The notes beneath the pieces were generated by a model, which did no database searches, had not been told where the DNA came from, and was given only the letters and a program-made list of their open reading frames with translations. Below, one piece after another: positions 51,747-59,637 of a DNA stretch of 64,000 bases; positions within the stretch are counted from its first letter, which is position 1; each line of letters starts with the position of its first letter. A program made the position numbers and the translations under genes. The stretch comes from Flavobacteriales bacterium 34_180_T64 (GTDB taxonomy: Bacteria > Bacteroidota > Bacteroidia > Flavobacteriales > Flavobacteriaceae): assembly GCA_002162765.1 (NCBI GenBank), contig MAAR01000017.1, forward strand, positions 310,001 to 374,000, read 5' to 3'.

Positions 51747-53102
51747 TTAATTTTTAATTTTTAATTTAAACTCAGCTAAATACTTTGTGCTAGAAACCTC
51801 CTTGTAAGCTTCATCAATCCCATTAATTAAAGTATTGAAACCAAAGGTCTGAGATATATTATTATCCAATGGGGAATCATTATCAGTATTAGCCTCATTA
51901 ATCCAACTTGGCAATGCATTATTCAAAGTAATAACAACATCTCCTATTTTAGGCTGTTTTGTAATTGAGGCTACTTTAATTATATGTGTAGCTGCAAAAG
52001 GAAGTGTTTCTAAGTAGGATTTTAAATCACTATTTGGAGAGTCTCCAATAGCCTCAACTTCTACAACTTTATATTCACATTTACAAGAATAATTTAAGAT
52101 TGAAGTTAAATATGTTTTAGGCAAGTAATTTAATTTGGAAAAATCTACTGCTATATTAAAATTGGAATTATCAGTAACATTGTGATAGAGTTCGAAAGTA
52201 TTCAACTCTTTAAAATCAAGTTTAAAACCAAAATTGTTATATCCAATACCTGAATAAGATAATTCTTGAATATCTAATTTACGAAAACGCGCAAGATCAA
52301 CAAACCCCATTAGGTTTTTCAATCGCTCCTCCGGAAAATACTTTATTAGCAGATCACTATTTCCAAATATCCAAATGTAATACGGTCTTTTATGATCTAT
52401 TTTTTCACTTTTACCTTTAGTATCTTCTACATTAGCAGGGTGATACCATCCATTGAAATGCGACTCCAATTTAACTAGTAAAGTTTCTACATCTTCTGGT
52501 CCAAGTCTTTCTATAAATACGGTTCTGGTCGATGCTCCCTCAGTTTTTAAAGCTGTTAAAGGGTTGTCCGATCCACCTACATCATATATGCCATCAGATA
52601 TCAAAATAGTGATGCTATCCTTCTGTGCCTTAGTGAGAGCAACTTTAAACATCGTATTCAAATCACTAAATTTACTTGTCGTCTTAGTAAACCCTTTTTC
52701 GGTGAGTTGAGATTTTAAAATATTTGCATCATTCCCAATTGGATGAGTAGTTAATTTGTATTTTTCATGAAGGGCATTTCCTTTATTATCAAACCCATTT
52801 GCTTTCCCACTTATCATATTATATGTAAAGTGCGTTTGAGAATTAACCAAATTGGGATATTGAGCAATGTCATTTACCACATTAACAAATTCAGTAGCTC
52901 CATTGACATAACCAAACATACTTCCTGAATTTTCGAGGTAAAAAGTTACATGGCTAATTTTATTAAATTTTTCTGAAGAAATAACTTCTCTGGGAATATC
53001 TTCACCTGGCAAAGATGATTCAGTTGATCGGTAATCACGCTTACAACTTGTGGTAATTATTAAAATTGCTAGGGACAAAAAGAAATATTTTAATCTAATC
53101 AT
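51747..53102 (-). CDS. VWA-domain lipoprotein, first gene of the ten-gene operon
   Basis: 451 residues. Lipoprotein signal with Cys20 (ILIITTSC). A von Willebrand A-like fold spans ~48-270: the MIDAS motif is YLENSGSMFG (Glu57 where Asp is usual, then Ser59, Ser61), SDLNTMF for the second ligand (~146-152) and ISDGIYDVGG (Asp170). The ~190-residue C-terminal part is beta-rich. VWA proteins bind protein partners through a metal. Being lipid-anchored it would act outside the cytoplasm, possibly as the envelope sensor. Confidence 0.8.
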   Translation of the reverse strand: MIRLKYFFLSLAILIITTSCKRDYRSTESSLPGEDIPREVISSEKFNKISHVTFYLENSGSMFGYVNGATEFVNVVNDIAQYPNLVNSQTHFTYNMISGKANGFDNKGNALHEKYKLTTHPIGNDANILKSQLTEKGFTKTTSKFSDLNTMFKVALTKAQKDSITILISDGIYDVGGSDNPLTALKTEGASTRTVFIERLGPEDVETLLVKLESHFNGWYHPANVEDTKGKSEKIDHKRPYYIWIFGNSDLLIKYFPEERLKNLMGFVDLARFRKLDIQELSYSGIGYNNFGFKLDFKELNTFELYHNVTDNSNFNIAVDFSKLNYLPKTYLTSILNYSCKCEYKVVEVEAIGDSPNSDLKSYLETLPFAATHIIKVASITKQPKIGDVVITLNNALPSWINEANTDNDSPLDNNISQTFGFNTLINGIDEAYKEVSSTKYLAEFKLKIKN

Positions 53103-53464
53103 AAATTTCTAAATTTATTTTTTTCTAAAATCCCCATGATAATTTTGCATTAGGGTGTTACCAAACGCTTATTATCATAACATGGGTTTCAATTTCACAT
53201 ACTCAATTTTGATATTGTATTTACAATTTTAATATAACAGTATCTATGAAAATTAATAAGTGGGGAGAACTTAAAGATAAAAAAAAGCGCAGCATAAACA
53301 TTAATTTTTAGAATTTATATCATTTTTTAAATTTATGCTAAGTAAAAATTATTCACTTTGGTATAATCTAATTATTTCAGTGAAAATTATCCAATTACAT
53401 TTGAAAATAATATGATATAAATTATATAGTAATAACAAACATATCATAATTAAACAGTTGTAGA

Positions 53465-53480
53465 TTACGGAAATCCGTAA
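53465..53480. promoter_or_regulatory. Dyad TTACGG-AAAT-CCGTAA (A, left)
   Basis: Perfect 6-base arms, 4-base centre. It is the nearest of the three to the ten-gene operon (360 bases upstream of its first start). Presumed operator of the LuxR-type regulator. Confidence 0.65.
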
Positions 53481-53497
53481 GCCAAAGTAATAATAAA

Positions 53498-53525
53498 AAC
53501 TCTGTATTGGTAGCAACACAGAGTT
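53498..53525 (-). terminator. Hairpin terminator of unit A1
   Basis: As minus-strand RNA AACTCTGTGTTG pairs with CAATACAGAGTT over 12 pairs including one G-U, with a four-base loop and a TTTTTATTATT tail. On the plus strand the G-U becomes an A/C mismatch, so it works on the minus strand. Confidence 0.75.
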
Positions 53526-53594
53526 CTTTAAAATAACTCTCCCTAAGAATTAATTAATAGCAAATCAATGATAATAAGAATTGTAATTATTTCC

Positions 53595-53610
53595 TTACGG
53601 CTTACCGTAA
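53595..53610. promoter_or_regulatory. Dyad TTACGG-CTTA-CCGTAA (A, middle)
   Basis: Perfect arms; 130 bases from the left dyad. Confidence 0.65.
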
Positions 53611-53612
53611 TC

Positions 53613-53645
53613 CTTAAAAAAAAGGCACACGATATACGTATGCCT
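53613..53645 (-). terminator. Hairpin terminator of unit A2
   Basis: Minus-strand AGGCATACG pairs with CGTGTGCCT (one G-U) and is followed by eight T residues. Confidence 0.78.
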
Positions 53646-53718
53646 AAAGATTCTCCCTATATAACTAAGATTAATTAATTATAACATTACAAGAGTAATT
53701 AAAAAAACAGCGTTTTCC

Positions 53719-53734
53719 TTACGGCTTTCCGTAT
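53719..53734. promoter_or_regulatory. Dyad TTACGG-CTTT-CCGTAT (A, right)
   Basis: Nine bases beyond the response-regulator stop, 124 bases from the middle dyad; one end base deviates. Confidence 0.6.
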
Positions 53735-53742
53735 TGACGTCT

Positions 53743-54408
53743 CTAAATTAAGCCTAGATCTTTAACTATAGCTACTAAGTGTATGGCGTTATTGGCTTTA
53801 AACTGAATACGAAGTTTATTCAAGCGCTTTTCAATAGAACTTAAACTACTCGGTGAAATGTTTTTATTTTTAAATACATGGCTAATCTCATCTTGTGATA
53901 AGCCATTAGCCATAAGATGTATAAGTTCGATATCATAATCCTCAATCTCTAGTTCTGCTTTTGGATGCAGTGCTTGCTCAATTTGAGGCGATAGGTAAGT
54001 GGCATTATTATATACTTTTTTAATCGCTCCTGCCAACTCAATGAGCCCTCTCCTACCTTTACATACATACGCGTTTACATTATGATTTTGCATCAATGTT
54101 CTTACTTTTTGCAGACGGTCTTCAACAGAATAGACTATAATTTTTAATTCAGGGTTCTCGGATCTTAGTTTCACAATTAAATCCTCACCTGAACTGAATT
54201 TCTGTTCCCTATGATCCGCTTTGAAAGACAGGTCTGTAATTAATAATTGATAGGGAGCACTGTCATGAATGCCTCGCTTAATTTGAATATAAGCATCGTC
54301 ACAATATTGCACTTGATGGAATTTATCAACGTCTAAAGTCTCTAACACCGTTAATACTCCTCGGTTTATACTTCCTAAATCGTCTGATACTAATACTTTT
54401 GAAAACAT
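53743..54408 (-). CDS. LuxR/NarL-type response regulator, copy A
   Basis: 221 residues. Receiver domain: acidic pair in VLVSDDLGSIN (Asp9, Asp10), phospho-acceptor Asp59 in LLITDLSFK, Lys117 in YVCKGRRG. The C-terminal HTH (~155-221) includes LMANGLSQDEISHVFKNKNI and SSIEKRLNKLRIQFKANNAI. Partner kinase gene is upstream (3-base gap). From about residue 168 to the end the protein is identical to copy B, while the receiver differs at ~25 positions, so both should bind the same DNA sites. It is transcribed toward the dyads and the ten-gene operon. Confidence 0.9.
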   Translation of the reverse strand: MFSKVLVSDDLGSINRGVLTVLETLDVDKFHQVQYCDDAYIQIKRGIHDSAPYQLLITDLSFKADHREQKFSSGEDLIVKLRSENPELKIIVYSVEDRLQKVRTLMQNHNVNAYVCKGRRGLIELAGAIKKVYNNATYLSPQIEQALHPKAELEIEDYDIELIHLMANGLSQDEISHVFKNKNISPSSLSSIEKRLNKLRIQFKANNAIHLVAIVKDLGLI

Positions 54409-54411
54409 AGT

Positions 54412-56073
54412 TTAAATACTCATTATGGCTTTAAAACCATTGTTAATTTGAGATTCAAATCTAATGGAACCATTTATTGAAGCCATACGGGATTCCGTAT
54501 TTTGTAATCCATTACTTTTAAAAAGATTACATCCTACTCCATTATCTTTATAGTTTATCTCTATTCTATTTTTTGATTTCTCAAAACCTACAACTACAAT
54601 TGTTGCCTCACTATGTTTTCGCATATTGGTCAATAGTTCCTGTAATACCCTATATATTGTTGTTTTACTAAGATCCGAAACACCATTCCAGTCAATTTTA
54701 GAAGCATTTTTTGCTATAACATTGAGTTCAGCAGTCTTATAACTCATAAGCAAGTCCTTGATAAGATCGTTAAAATTCTCATCGACATGTACCGTAGCAC
54801 TTTCTTTAGAGATGTCTCTTGTCTTTATATAAATATTTTCCAAATGATCTAATACATCTTCATTGTTATTAATATCACTTTGTAATTTGGTCATGACATG
54901 ATAGATGTCATTGGCGACTTCATCATGTACTTTTTTAGAGATGCGAGATTCGGTGCGATAAACTTCTTGAAGCTTTTCTTTTTTATGTTTCATTCTGAAT
55001 AGGAAAAACAGAAAAATACCCAAAAGAATTACTACAGCTCCAATTGCCTGATATAATTGTGTTTGCCGCAATTGTATTTCATTGTTCAGTTGACTCTCTT
55101 TAAGGAGACGCTCTTTTTCTGATGTATTATATTTCATCATTGCAAATCTATTATCGCTCCGCTTATTAGTTAATGTAAGGCTATCATTGATAGTTTTATA
55201 TGCACTAACAAACTCATCTGAATTAAACGCAATAAGATTTGCTAAGGCATCATTCTTAAATGATATACTATTTAATTTTGTTGCAATGTCATAAGCTTTC
55301 ATGGCATATTCTTTGGCAAGAACTAAATTCAATCTTTCTTTATAATGCTTCGACAAATGTATATAGCTTATATATAAACTCTCTGAATCATCAACCAATT
55401 GTCGCAATTCAAGCGCATCTTGCATTAGTGGTAATGCTTCTTCTTGATTTAACTTGGAATAGGCAAAACCTAAATTATCTAATACACGTGCCTTCGCCAA
55501 TGTGTCTGAAACTCTAGGCACTATAGTTAATGCTTTTAGTAACTCTTTTTTAGCAGATTCATATTGGTTTAAATCCTTATATATGTTAGATTTATTATTG
55601 TATAACGTCACACTATCTTTTGCCGACTGAGCAAGTTGAAATGCTCTATTAAACAAATCGAATGCTATGGCATCATTATTCTGTTCTCTATAAAGTATTC
55701 CCAGTAGGTTGTATATGCCCATTCTATATGCAAAACTGTAATTACTATAAGACATCCGATCCAATAATTTAAGAGCTTCAGTCAAAGAGACTTCACTATC
55801 AATATAAAACCCTGTTTTATATTCTAAGCTCGCAATGTGATATAAACAATATGCTGCTCTTAGACTATCTTTTTCTATTAATGATTTCTCTTTAGATTTA
55901 ACCAAATATTGGTATGCATTGGTAAAATCATTTGCAGATTGTGGATGCTTAACTAGTTTAACATAGTACTGTAAACTATCTCTACTTTTCTGTGCAAAAC
56001 TATTTTGACTATACAGAAGTATAAAGACAGGCAATATTAAATAACAAAAGAGGAATGATACGTAATGTTTCAT
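54412..56073 (-). CDS. TPR-containing sensor histidine kinase, copy A
   Basis: 553 residues. N-terminal signal/hydrophobic helix (SFLFCYLILPVFILLYSQ), a periplasmic TPR region (~30-310, e.g. ALDLFNRAFQLAQSAKDSVT), one membrane helix (~337-357, YQAIGAVVILLGIFLFFLF), a HisKA_3-type dimerisation helix with the phospho-His in KKVHDEVANDIYHVM, and an HATPase (LQELLTNMRKHSEATIVVVG, DNGVGCN, GLQNTESRMASING). The final codons contain ATACGG-GATT-CCGTAT at 54485-54500, the regulator dyad inside coding DNA. Ligand unknown; TPRs suggest a peptide or protein partner, perhaps the neighbouring small lipoprotein. Confidence 0.9.
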   Translation of the reverse strand: MKHYVSFLFCYLILPVFILLYSQNSFAQKSRDSLQYYVKLVKHPQSANDFTNAYQYLVKSKEKSLIEKDSLRAAYCLYHIASLEYKTGFYIDSEVSLTEALKLLDRMSYSNYSFAYRMGIYNLLGILYREQNNDAIAFDLFNRAFQLAQSAKDSVTLYNNKSNIYKDLNQYESAKKELLKALTIVPRVSDTLAKARVLDNLGFAYSKLNQEEALPLMQDALELRQLVDDSESLYISYIHLSKHYKERLNLVLAKEYAMKAYDIATKLNSISFKNDALANLIAFNSDEFVSAYKTINDSLTLTNKRSDNRFAMMKYNTSEKERLLKESQLNNEIQLRQTQLYQAIGAVVILLGIFLFFLFRMKHKKEKLQEVYRTESRISKKVHDEVANDIYHVMTKLQSDINNNEDVLDHLENIYIKTRDISKESATVHVDENFNDLIKDLLMSYKTAELNVIAKNASKIDWNGVSDLSKTTIYRVLQELLTNMRKHSEATIVVVGFEKSKNRIEINYKDNGVGCNLFKSNGLQNTESRMASINGSIRFESQINNGFKAIMSI

Positions 56074-56107
56074 TCCTCAAATGTACTAAGTTAAATTTAG
56101 TTATACA

Positions 56108-56281
56108 TTATCCTCCGTTATTCCCTCCTCCTGGTGGCGGTGGCGGTGGTGGCGGTAATTCTCCATCGTCGCCACAACAGGCTACTTCTTCTTTAACTTG
56201 TTCAGCGATGATTTCTGGTGTACATGACATCATTACCATATTAAGGAAAACCGTAAATAATATTAAATATATTTTCTTCAT
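56108..56281 (-). CDS. 57-residue lipoprotein with polyproline-glycine tail
   Basis: From the ATG at 56281: MKKIYLILFTVFLNMVMMSC is a lipoprotein signal (lipid Cys20), followed by TPEIIAEQVKEEVACCGDDG, then EL, eight Pro, and GGGNNGG. A longer in-frame start at 56353 would precede the signal and is rejected. It is just upstream of the TPR kinase gene (34 bases), so it may be the exported peptide this kinase senses or its anchor. A truncated tail of the same gene is at 63068 in copy B. Confidence 0.75.
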   Translation of the reverse strand: MKKIYLILFTVFLNMVMMSCTPEIIAEQVKEEVACCGDDGELPPPPPPPPGGGNNGG

Positions 56282-56646
56282 TTTATTAAAATTTTGAAAT
56301 TGAACATTAGTGTGGCCGTCTGAGGTTTTCTCAGATGCTCTAATGTTTAGCAATTGTGCTATAAGAGAGGACGTCCCTCTCGTTTTGAGAAGTATGGAGT
56401 GCTTAGTAAAGAAGTGTAACTACTTCTCAATACGATTACACAACTTTACCTTGCGACTCCGACTTAGAATTGAAGTTCGTAAACCTTATTACGCTAAGGC
56501 GGTTATCAATTCTGAAGCAAATAAATGAAGATGATTTAGGAATGAACGGAAATTGTATGGAAGTGTTTCGGAAAGTTTATGGAAATATTTTTCCATGTTT
56601 CTTCCAATAGAATAACTAACTTTAAAATCTATAAAAACTGTAAATA
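56282..56646. other. 365-base divergent region with nested stem-loops
   Basis: Between the lipoprotein (minus) and the 234-residue gene (plus). Inverted repeats: CATTAG (56305-56310)/CTAATG (56340-56345) enclosing TCTGAG/CTCAGA (56319-56335); AGAGGGACG-type arms around 56364-56380; TTGAGAAGTA (56385-56394)/TACTTCTCAA (56421-56430). They could form a structured leader for the lipoprotein RNA. No coding frame stands out. This whole stretch is missing in copy B. Confidence 0.5.
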
Positions 56647-57351
56647 ATGCATAGAGAGTTAATCATCAAATCGTTTGAAGAAATAAAGAGAAAGACTAAT
56701 GAAGATACTGGGATAACTCCCTCAAATTTTGCGACTGCTAAATTGCTTTCAGATTACATTTATGAAAACCATAAACTTAGCTTTGGTGAAAGAAGTTTGA
56801 GTATGTATTATAAAGACGCAATAGAGAATAAAGTCACTTTAATAAAACAACCTCAAGTAGTTGATGCAATGTGTAATCTTTTGGGCTATGACAATTTTTC
56901 TGACTTTAAGAAAATTCATGTAAAGGGATTATCAGAAAAACGAACTAAAACTAAACCACTAAGTTTTTTAAAGAAGCATAAAATTGTGGTTTTGATTTGT
57001 TTAATTGCTATCGTTACTTTGTCAGTTACTTTTTTAACCAATCAACAACGATGGATGGAATGGCAAACGGATCATTACGTCGAAGTAGAGTTTGATTCAA
57101 AAAAAATAAGCAACGGTTCACTTAAAATATATAAAGAAGATCGTATTTTATTCTTTAAAAAAATACAAATAGATTGTAATACTGAGTTTTTTAAAATCGA
57201 TGGTAGTGAAAATTTATGGTATGGAAAGAATTCAAAAGGTGAATTAGAATACTTTACCTCCTTAGGATTACACCCTGACACTGGAAAAACCTTGAAGAAG
57301 ATTACTGTTTATATGATTAAGAAACATATCTGTCCTAGTTATAAAAAGTAG
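56647..57351 (+). CDS. Single-TM protein with N-terminal FGERSL domain, copy A
   Basis: 234 residues. Cytoplasmic N-terminal domain (~1-100) with helical pattern and the motif LSFGERSLSMYYKDA ... MCNLLGYDNFSDFKKI, shared with the copy B gene at 63255. A basic stretch precedes one membrane helix (~117-136, VVLICLIAIVTLSVTFL). The C-terminal ~95 residues would be outside the cytoplasm. No family name is known to me. Divergent from the lipoprotein/kinase genes, so possibly co-regulated. Confidence 0.75.
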   Translation: MHRELIIKSFEEIKRKTNEDTGITPSNFATAKLLSDYIYENHKLSFGERSLSMYYKDAIENKVTLIKQPQVVDAMCNLLGYDNFSDFKKIHVKGLSEKRTKTKPLSFLKKHKIVVLICLIAIVTLSVTFLTNQQRWMEWQTDHYVEVEFDSKKISNGSLKIYKEDRILFFKKIQIDCNTEFFKIDGSENLWYGKNSKGELEYFTSLGLHPDTGKTLKKITVYMIKKHICPSYKK

Positions 57352-57435
57352 CACAAAAGAAAGAAACTAATTATTCTGAAGTGAGGGTTTTCCGCGCGAA
57401 AATTCGGAAGTAATTAATTATACACGTTGTTGTGG

Positions 57436-58473
57436 TTAGTATTTTTTTAATCCAATAATAAATTCATTATCTGAAAACCTAAACCCATTTAGATTCTCAA
57501 TTATTTTTCCTGGGTTAACTTCTATTGTAAAGTCATTTAATTCCAGCATCTGTTTAATTCTCCACATTCCAATTCCTTCACCATCTTTATACGTTTTTTT
57601 AGCTTCACTTCCAGAAAAGCCTTCAATAAAAAGCTTAGGATATTCTTTTTCTTCAATATATAAACTGGTCATTTTAAAATGAACATTTATTGTATTATCC
57701 TTTTCATTAAAAAGAATATCAATGGTAGATTTTGGTTTAACATATTTTGAGGCATTTTCTATCAAATGGTATAATGCAACTTGCAAAGTTTCATAGTCAC
57801 AATAAACTGAACTTCTACATTCTCCAACATTAACATATACTTCTTTATCTGAAAAGTCGACAAAAAAGGAATGTAAAACATTCATTAATACTTTATGAAT
57901 TGGATGATTCCTTTTTTCTATTGAAGGATTTGCTCTATCGAGTTTTTTATAAATAGAAAATTCAGATTTCATATGAATATTATGTTTAGCTAATCTCAAG
58001 AACATAAGTGCAGTATCTTTTGGATTAGCTTTGATAATTTCTGTGATTTTAGGTATTTGGGAATTAAAGTCAGAAGTAAGAACTTCTTGTGGAACTAAAT
58101 CATATACTTCCTGAATTGTTTTTCCATTAATCGTTGTTAAATTATGAACTAATCTGTTCACTCTTTTTTGCTCACTAACTTTTAAATTTGTCTTAATTGA
58201 TTCAATTGGTATTTTTAAATCGTGATATGCATATGCTAATGCATCTAATTTTTCTTTAAATAATTTAGTTGTTTTTGTCTTTGCACAACAAAGAAAAGTA
58301 ACTCCATTACTATTATTTATTTTACCGTTTCTTCTTTTGGTAAGATACAATGGACAATCTATAACTTTTCCTTTATGTTCAGTTTGTGAGTAACAAGTCT
58401 GACACTTTTCGGTTAAGTTTGAAGCAACATCTTCACTTTCGTTGTCAATTACTGAAAAATGATTTATTGACAT
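57436..58473 (-). CDS. Histidine kinase-like ATPase with N-terminal Cys cluster
   Basis: 345 residues, soluble. N-terminus with CQTCYSQ, IDCPLYL and TFLCCAKT, five to six Cys in ~50 residues that could bind metal or a cluster. A helical region carries YAYHDLKIPIESIKTNL, a likely DHp helix with the His in a YHDLKIP box. The HATPase has an N box (LIENASKYVKPKSTID) and a G box (DGEGIGMWRIKQML). It overlaps the upstream receiver gene by ten bases. The kinase has no membrane segment of its own; the membrane-anchored receiver may recruit it. Confidence 0.82.
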   Translation of the reverse strand: MSINHFSVIDNESEDVASNLTEKCQTCYSQTEHKGKVIDCPLYLTKRRNGKINNSNGVTFLCCAKTKTTKLFKEKLDALAYAYHDLKIPIESIKTNLKVSEQKRVNRLVHNLTTINGKTIQEVYDLVPQEVLTSDFNSQIPKITEIIKANPKDTALMFLRLAKHNIHMKSEFSIYKKLDRANPSIEKRNHPIHKVLMNVLHSFFVDFSDKEVYVNVGECRSSVYCDYETLQVALYHLIENASKYVKPKSTIDILFNEKDNTINVHFKMTSLYIEEKEYPKLFIEGFSGSEAKKTYKDGEGIGMWRIKQMLELNDFTIEVNPGKIIENLNGFRFSDNEFIIGLKKY

Positions 58474-59045
58474 AAAGTTTCAATTAAATTGATGAATTGA
58501 TAAGGTTCTGCATTTTTAGACAAACAATCATCTACTTCTCTTAATGCTTTATGAAATCTATCTCCTTTTGTTTCTGCCGAATAAATAACAATTTTCTTTT
58601 CCGGATATTTTTTCTTTACTGCAGACGCTAATCCTAATCCTTCATCTTTAAAAAGAGTTTTTCCAACTCCATTGATATCAACGAATATTATATCAGCTTC
58701 TTTTGCCTTGTAATCATCCAAATCGGTTATGTCTTTTACCGAATTTGTGTTTTTCCAACCAGATTTTTTTAGTATTGAGACCATTTTGAATTTCGTATGT
58801 TGGTCATCAATAAATAAAATTCGCAAGTTGGATTTATCTTTTTTGACTTCAGTTTTTTGTTCTTCTTCAGTTTCTTGTTTTCCTATATTATTATTTATTG
58901 TAATTGAATTTTTATTCTTGTTTTTATTTCCTTTTTCTGATTTGGTTTTACTTTTGAAAACAAATTTGTCTAAAACAAAAAACAAGGCAGCTACTCCAAT
59001 TCCTCCGAATAACCATTCATAATTTTCTTTTAAAAATTCAATCAT
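58464..59045 (-). CDS. Membrane-anchored receiver-domain protein
   Basis: 193 residues. One N-terminal membrane helix (~12-30, WLFGGIGVAALFFVLDKFVF), a Lys/Asn/Glu-rich linker (~32-70), then a receiver: RILFIDDQHTKFKMVSILKK (Asp pair), IIFVDINGVGKTLFKDE (phospho-acceptor Asp), KIVIYSAETKGDRF. No output domain follows, unlike normal response regulators. Two-gene unit with the following kinase. It may work as a phosphate sink or a membrane switch. Confidence 0.82.
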   Translation of the reverse strand: MIEFLKENYEWLFGGIGVAALFFVLDKFVFKSKTKSEKGNKNKNKNSITINNNIGKQETEEEQKTEVKKDKSNLRILFIDDQHTKFKMVSILKKSGWKNTNSVKDITDLDDYKAKEADIIFVDINGVGKTLFKDEGLGLASAVKKKYPEKKIVIYSAETKGDRFHKALREVDDCLSKNAEPYQFINLIETLCQ

Positions 59046-59637
59046 ATTTATTTAATTTCAAGGGTTTGCTAATATTAACCACAACGTGTTCTATGCGAAT
59101 ATAATGCCTTTATACCCCTTCAATTATTGTCGAAAAGAGTACATTTTATCCTTCTGTTTATTTTCAAATTTATTGCTAATCTAATTCTAATATCATGACA
59201 TTTGTCAGGTATAGATCAACCTATAATTAAGAACATTATTCCTTATCCAATACACTGCTGGAGATTAAGAAATTGTGTTCCTCTTCTATCAATTATGTGT
59301 CAACAAGAATGTAATATAAGGGAGAATCTAAATATACATATTTCTAATAAAATTCCTACAATTAATACTTAACTTCTCATAATTTTATTTAATTTACACT
59401 ATCGATTATTAACAACAATAGTGAACACGAAACTGAACACGTTTTGGAACACGATTTTGAATATTGCAAAATACAATGATTTGATTTTCAGGTATTTATA
59501 GCCCTAAAAAAGCACTTGAAAATTTTCATAACCCGGGAATTCAAAATCTTTTTCTTTCTAATTAATAACATTGTATTTACGATAAAAGTGTCAACAATAA
59601 TTTGTTAAAATGAAGAAGCCAAAGACATGAATAATGC
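59046..59637. other. 592-base gene-free region
   Basis: AT-rich spacer upstream of the receiver/kinase pair and downstream of the 239-residue gene. It contains the GAACACG repeat (59423-59470); otherwise I see nothing. Confidence 0.5.
59423..59470 (+). repeat. 12-base GAACACG repeats, non-coding copy
   Basis: GAACACG at 59423, 59435 and 59447 and GAATATT at 59459, all 12 bases apart, with the flanks AAACT, TTTTG and ATTTT close to those in the integrase 5' end at 22855. Confidence 0.75.

Larger units (their letters stand above)
53103..53742. other. 640-base regulatory region: three dyads and two minus-strand terminators
   Basis: Positions 53465-53734 hold the dyad/hairpin units listed below, closely matched by 60424-60694. 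The ~360 bases between 53103 and 53460 are AT-rich with no clear TTG-N19-TAnnTTTG match on the minus strand and no gene. Confidence 0.7.

Noticed and set aside
40877..53102. Calling the ten-gene operon a Zorya system
   Set aside because: Only the motor pair fits; no ZorC, ZorD helicase or ZorE HNH gene is present and the other genes are foreign to Zorya.
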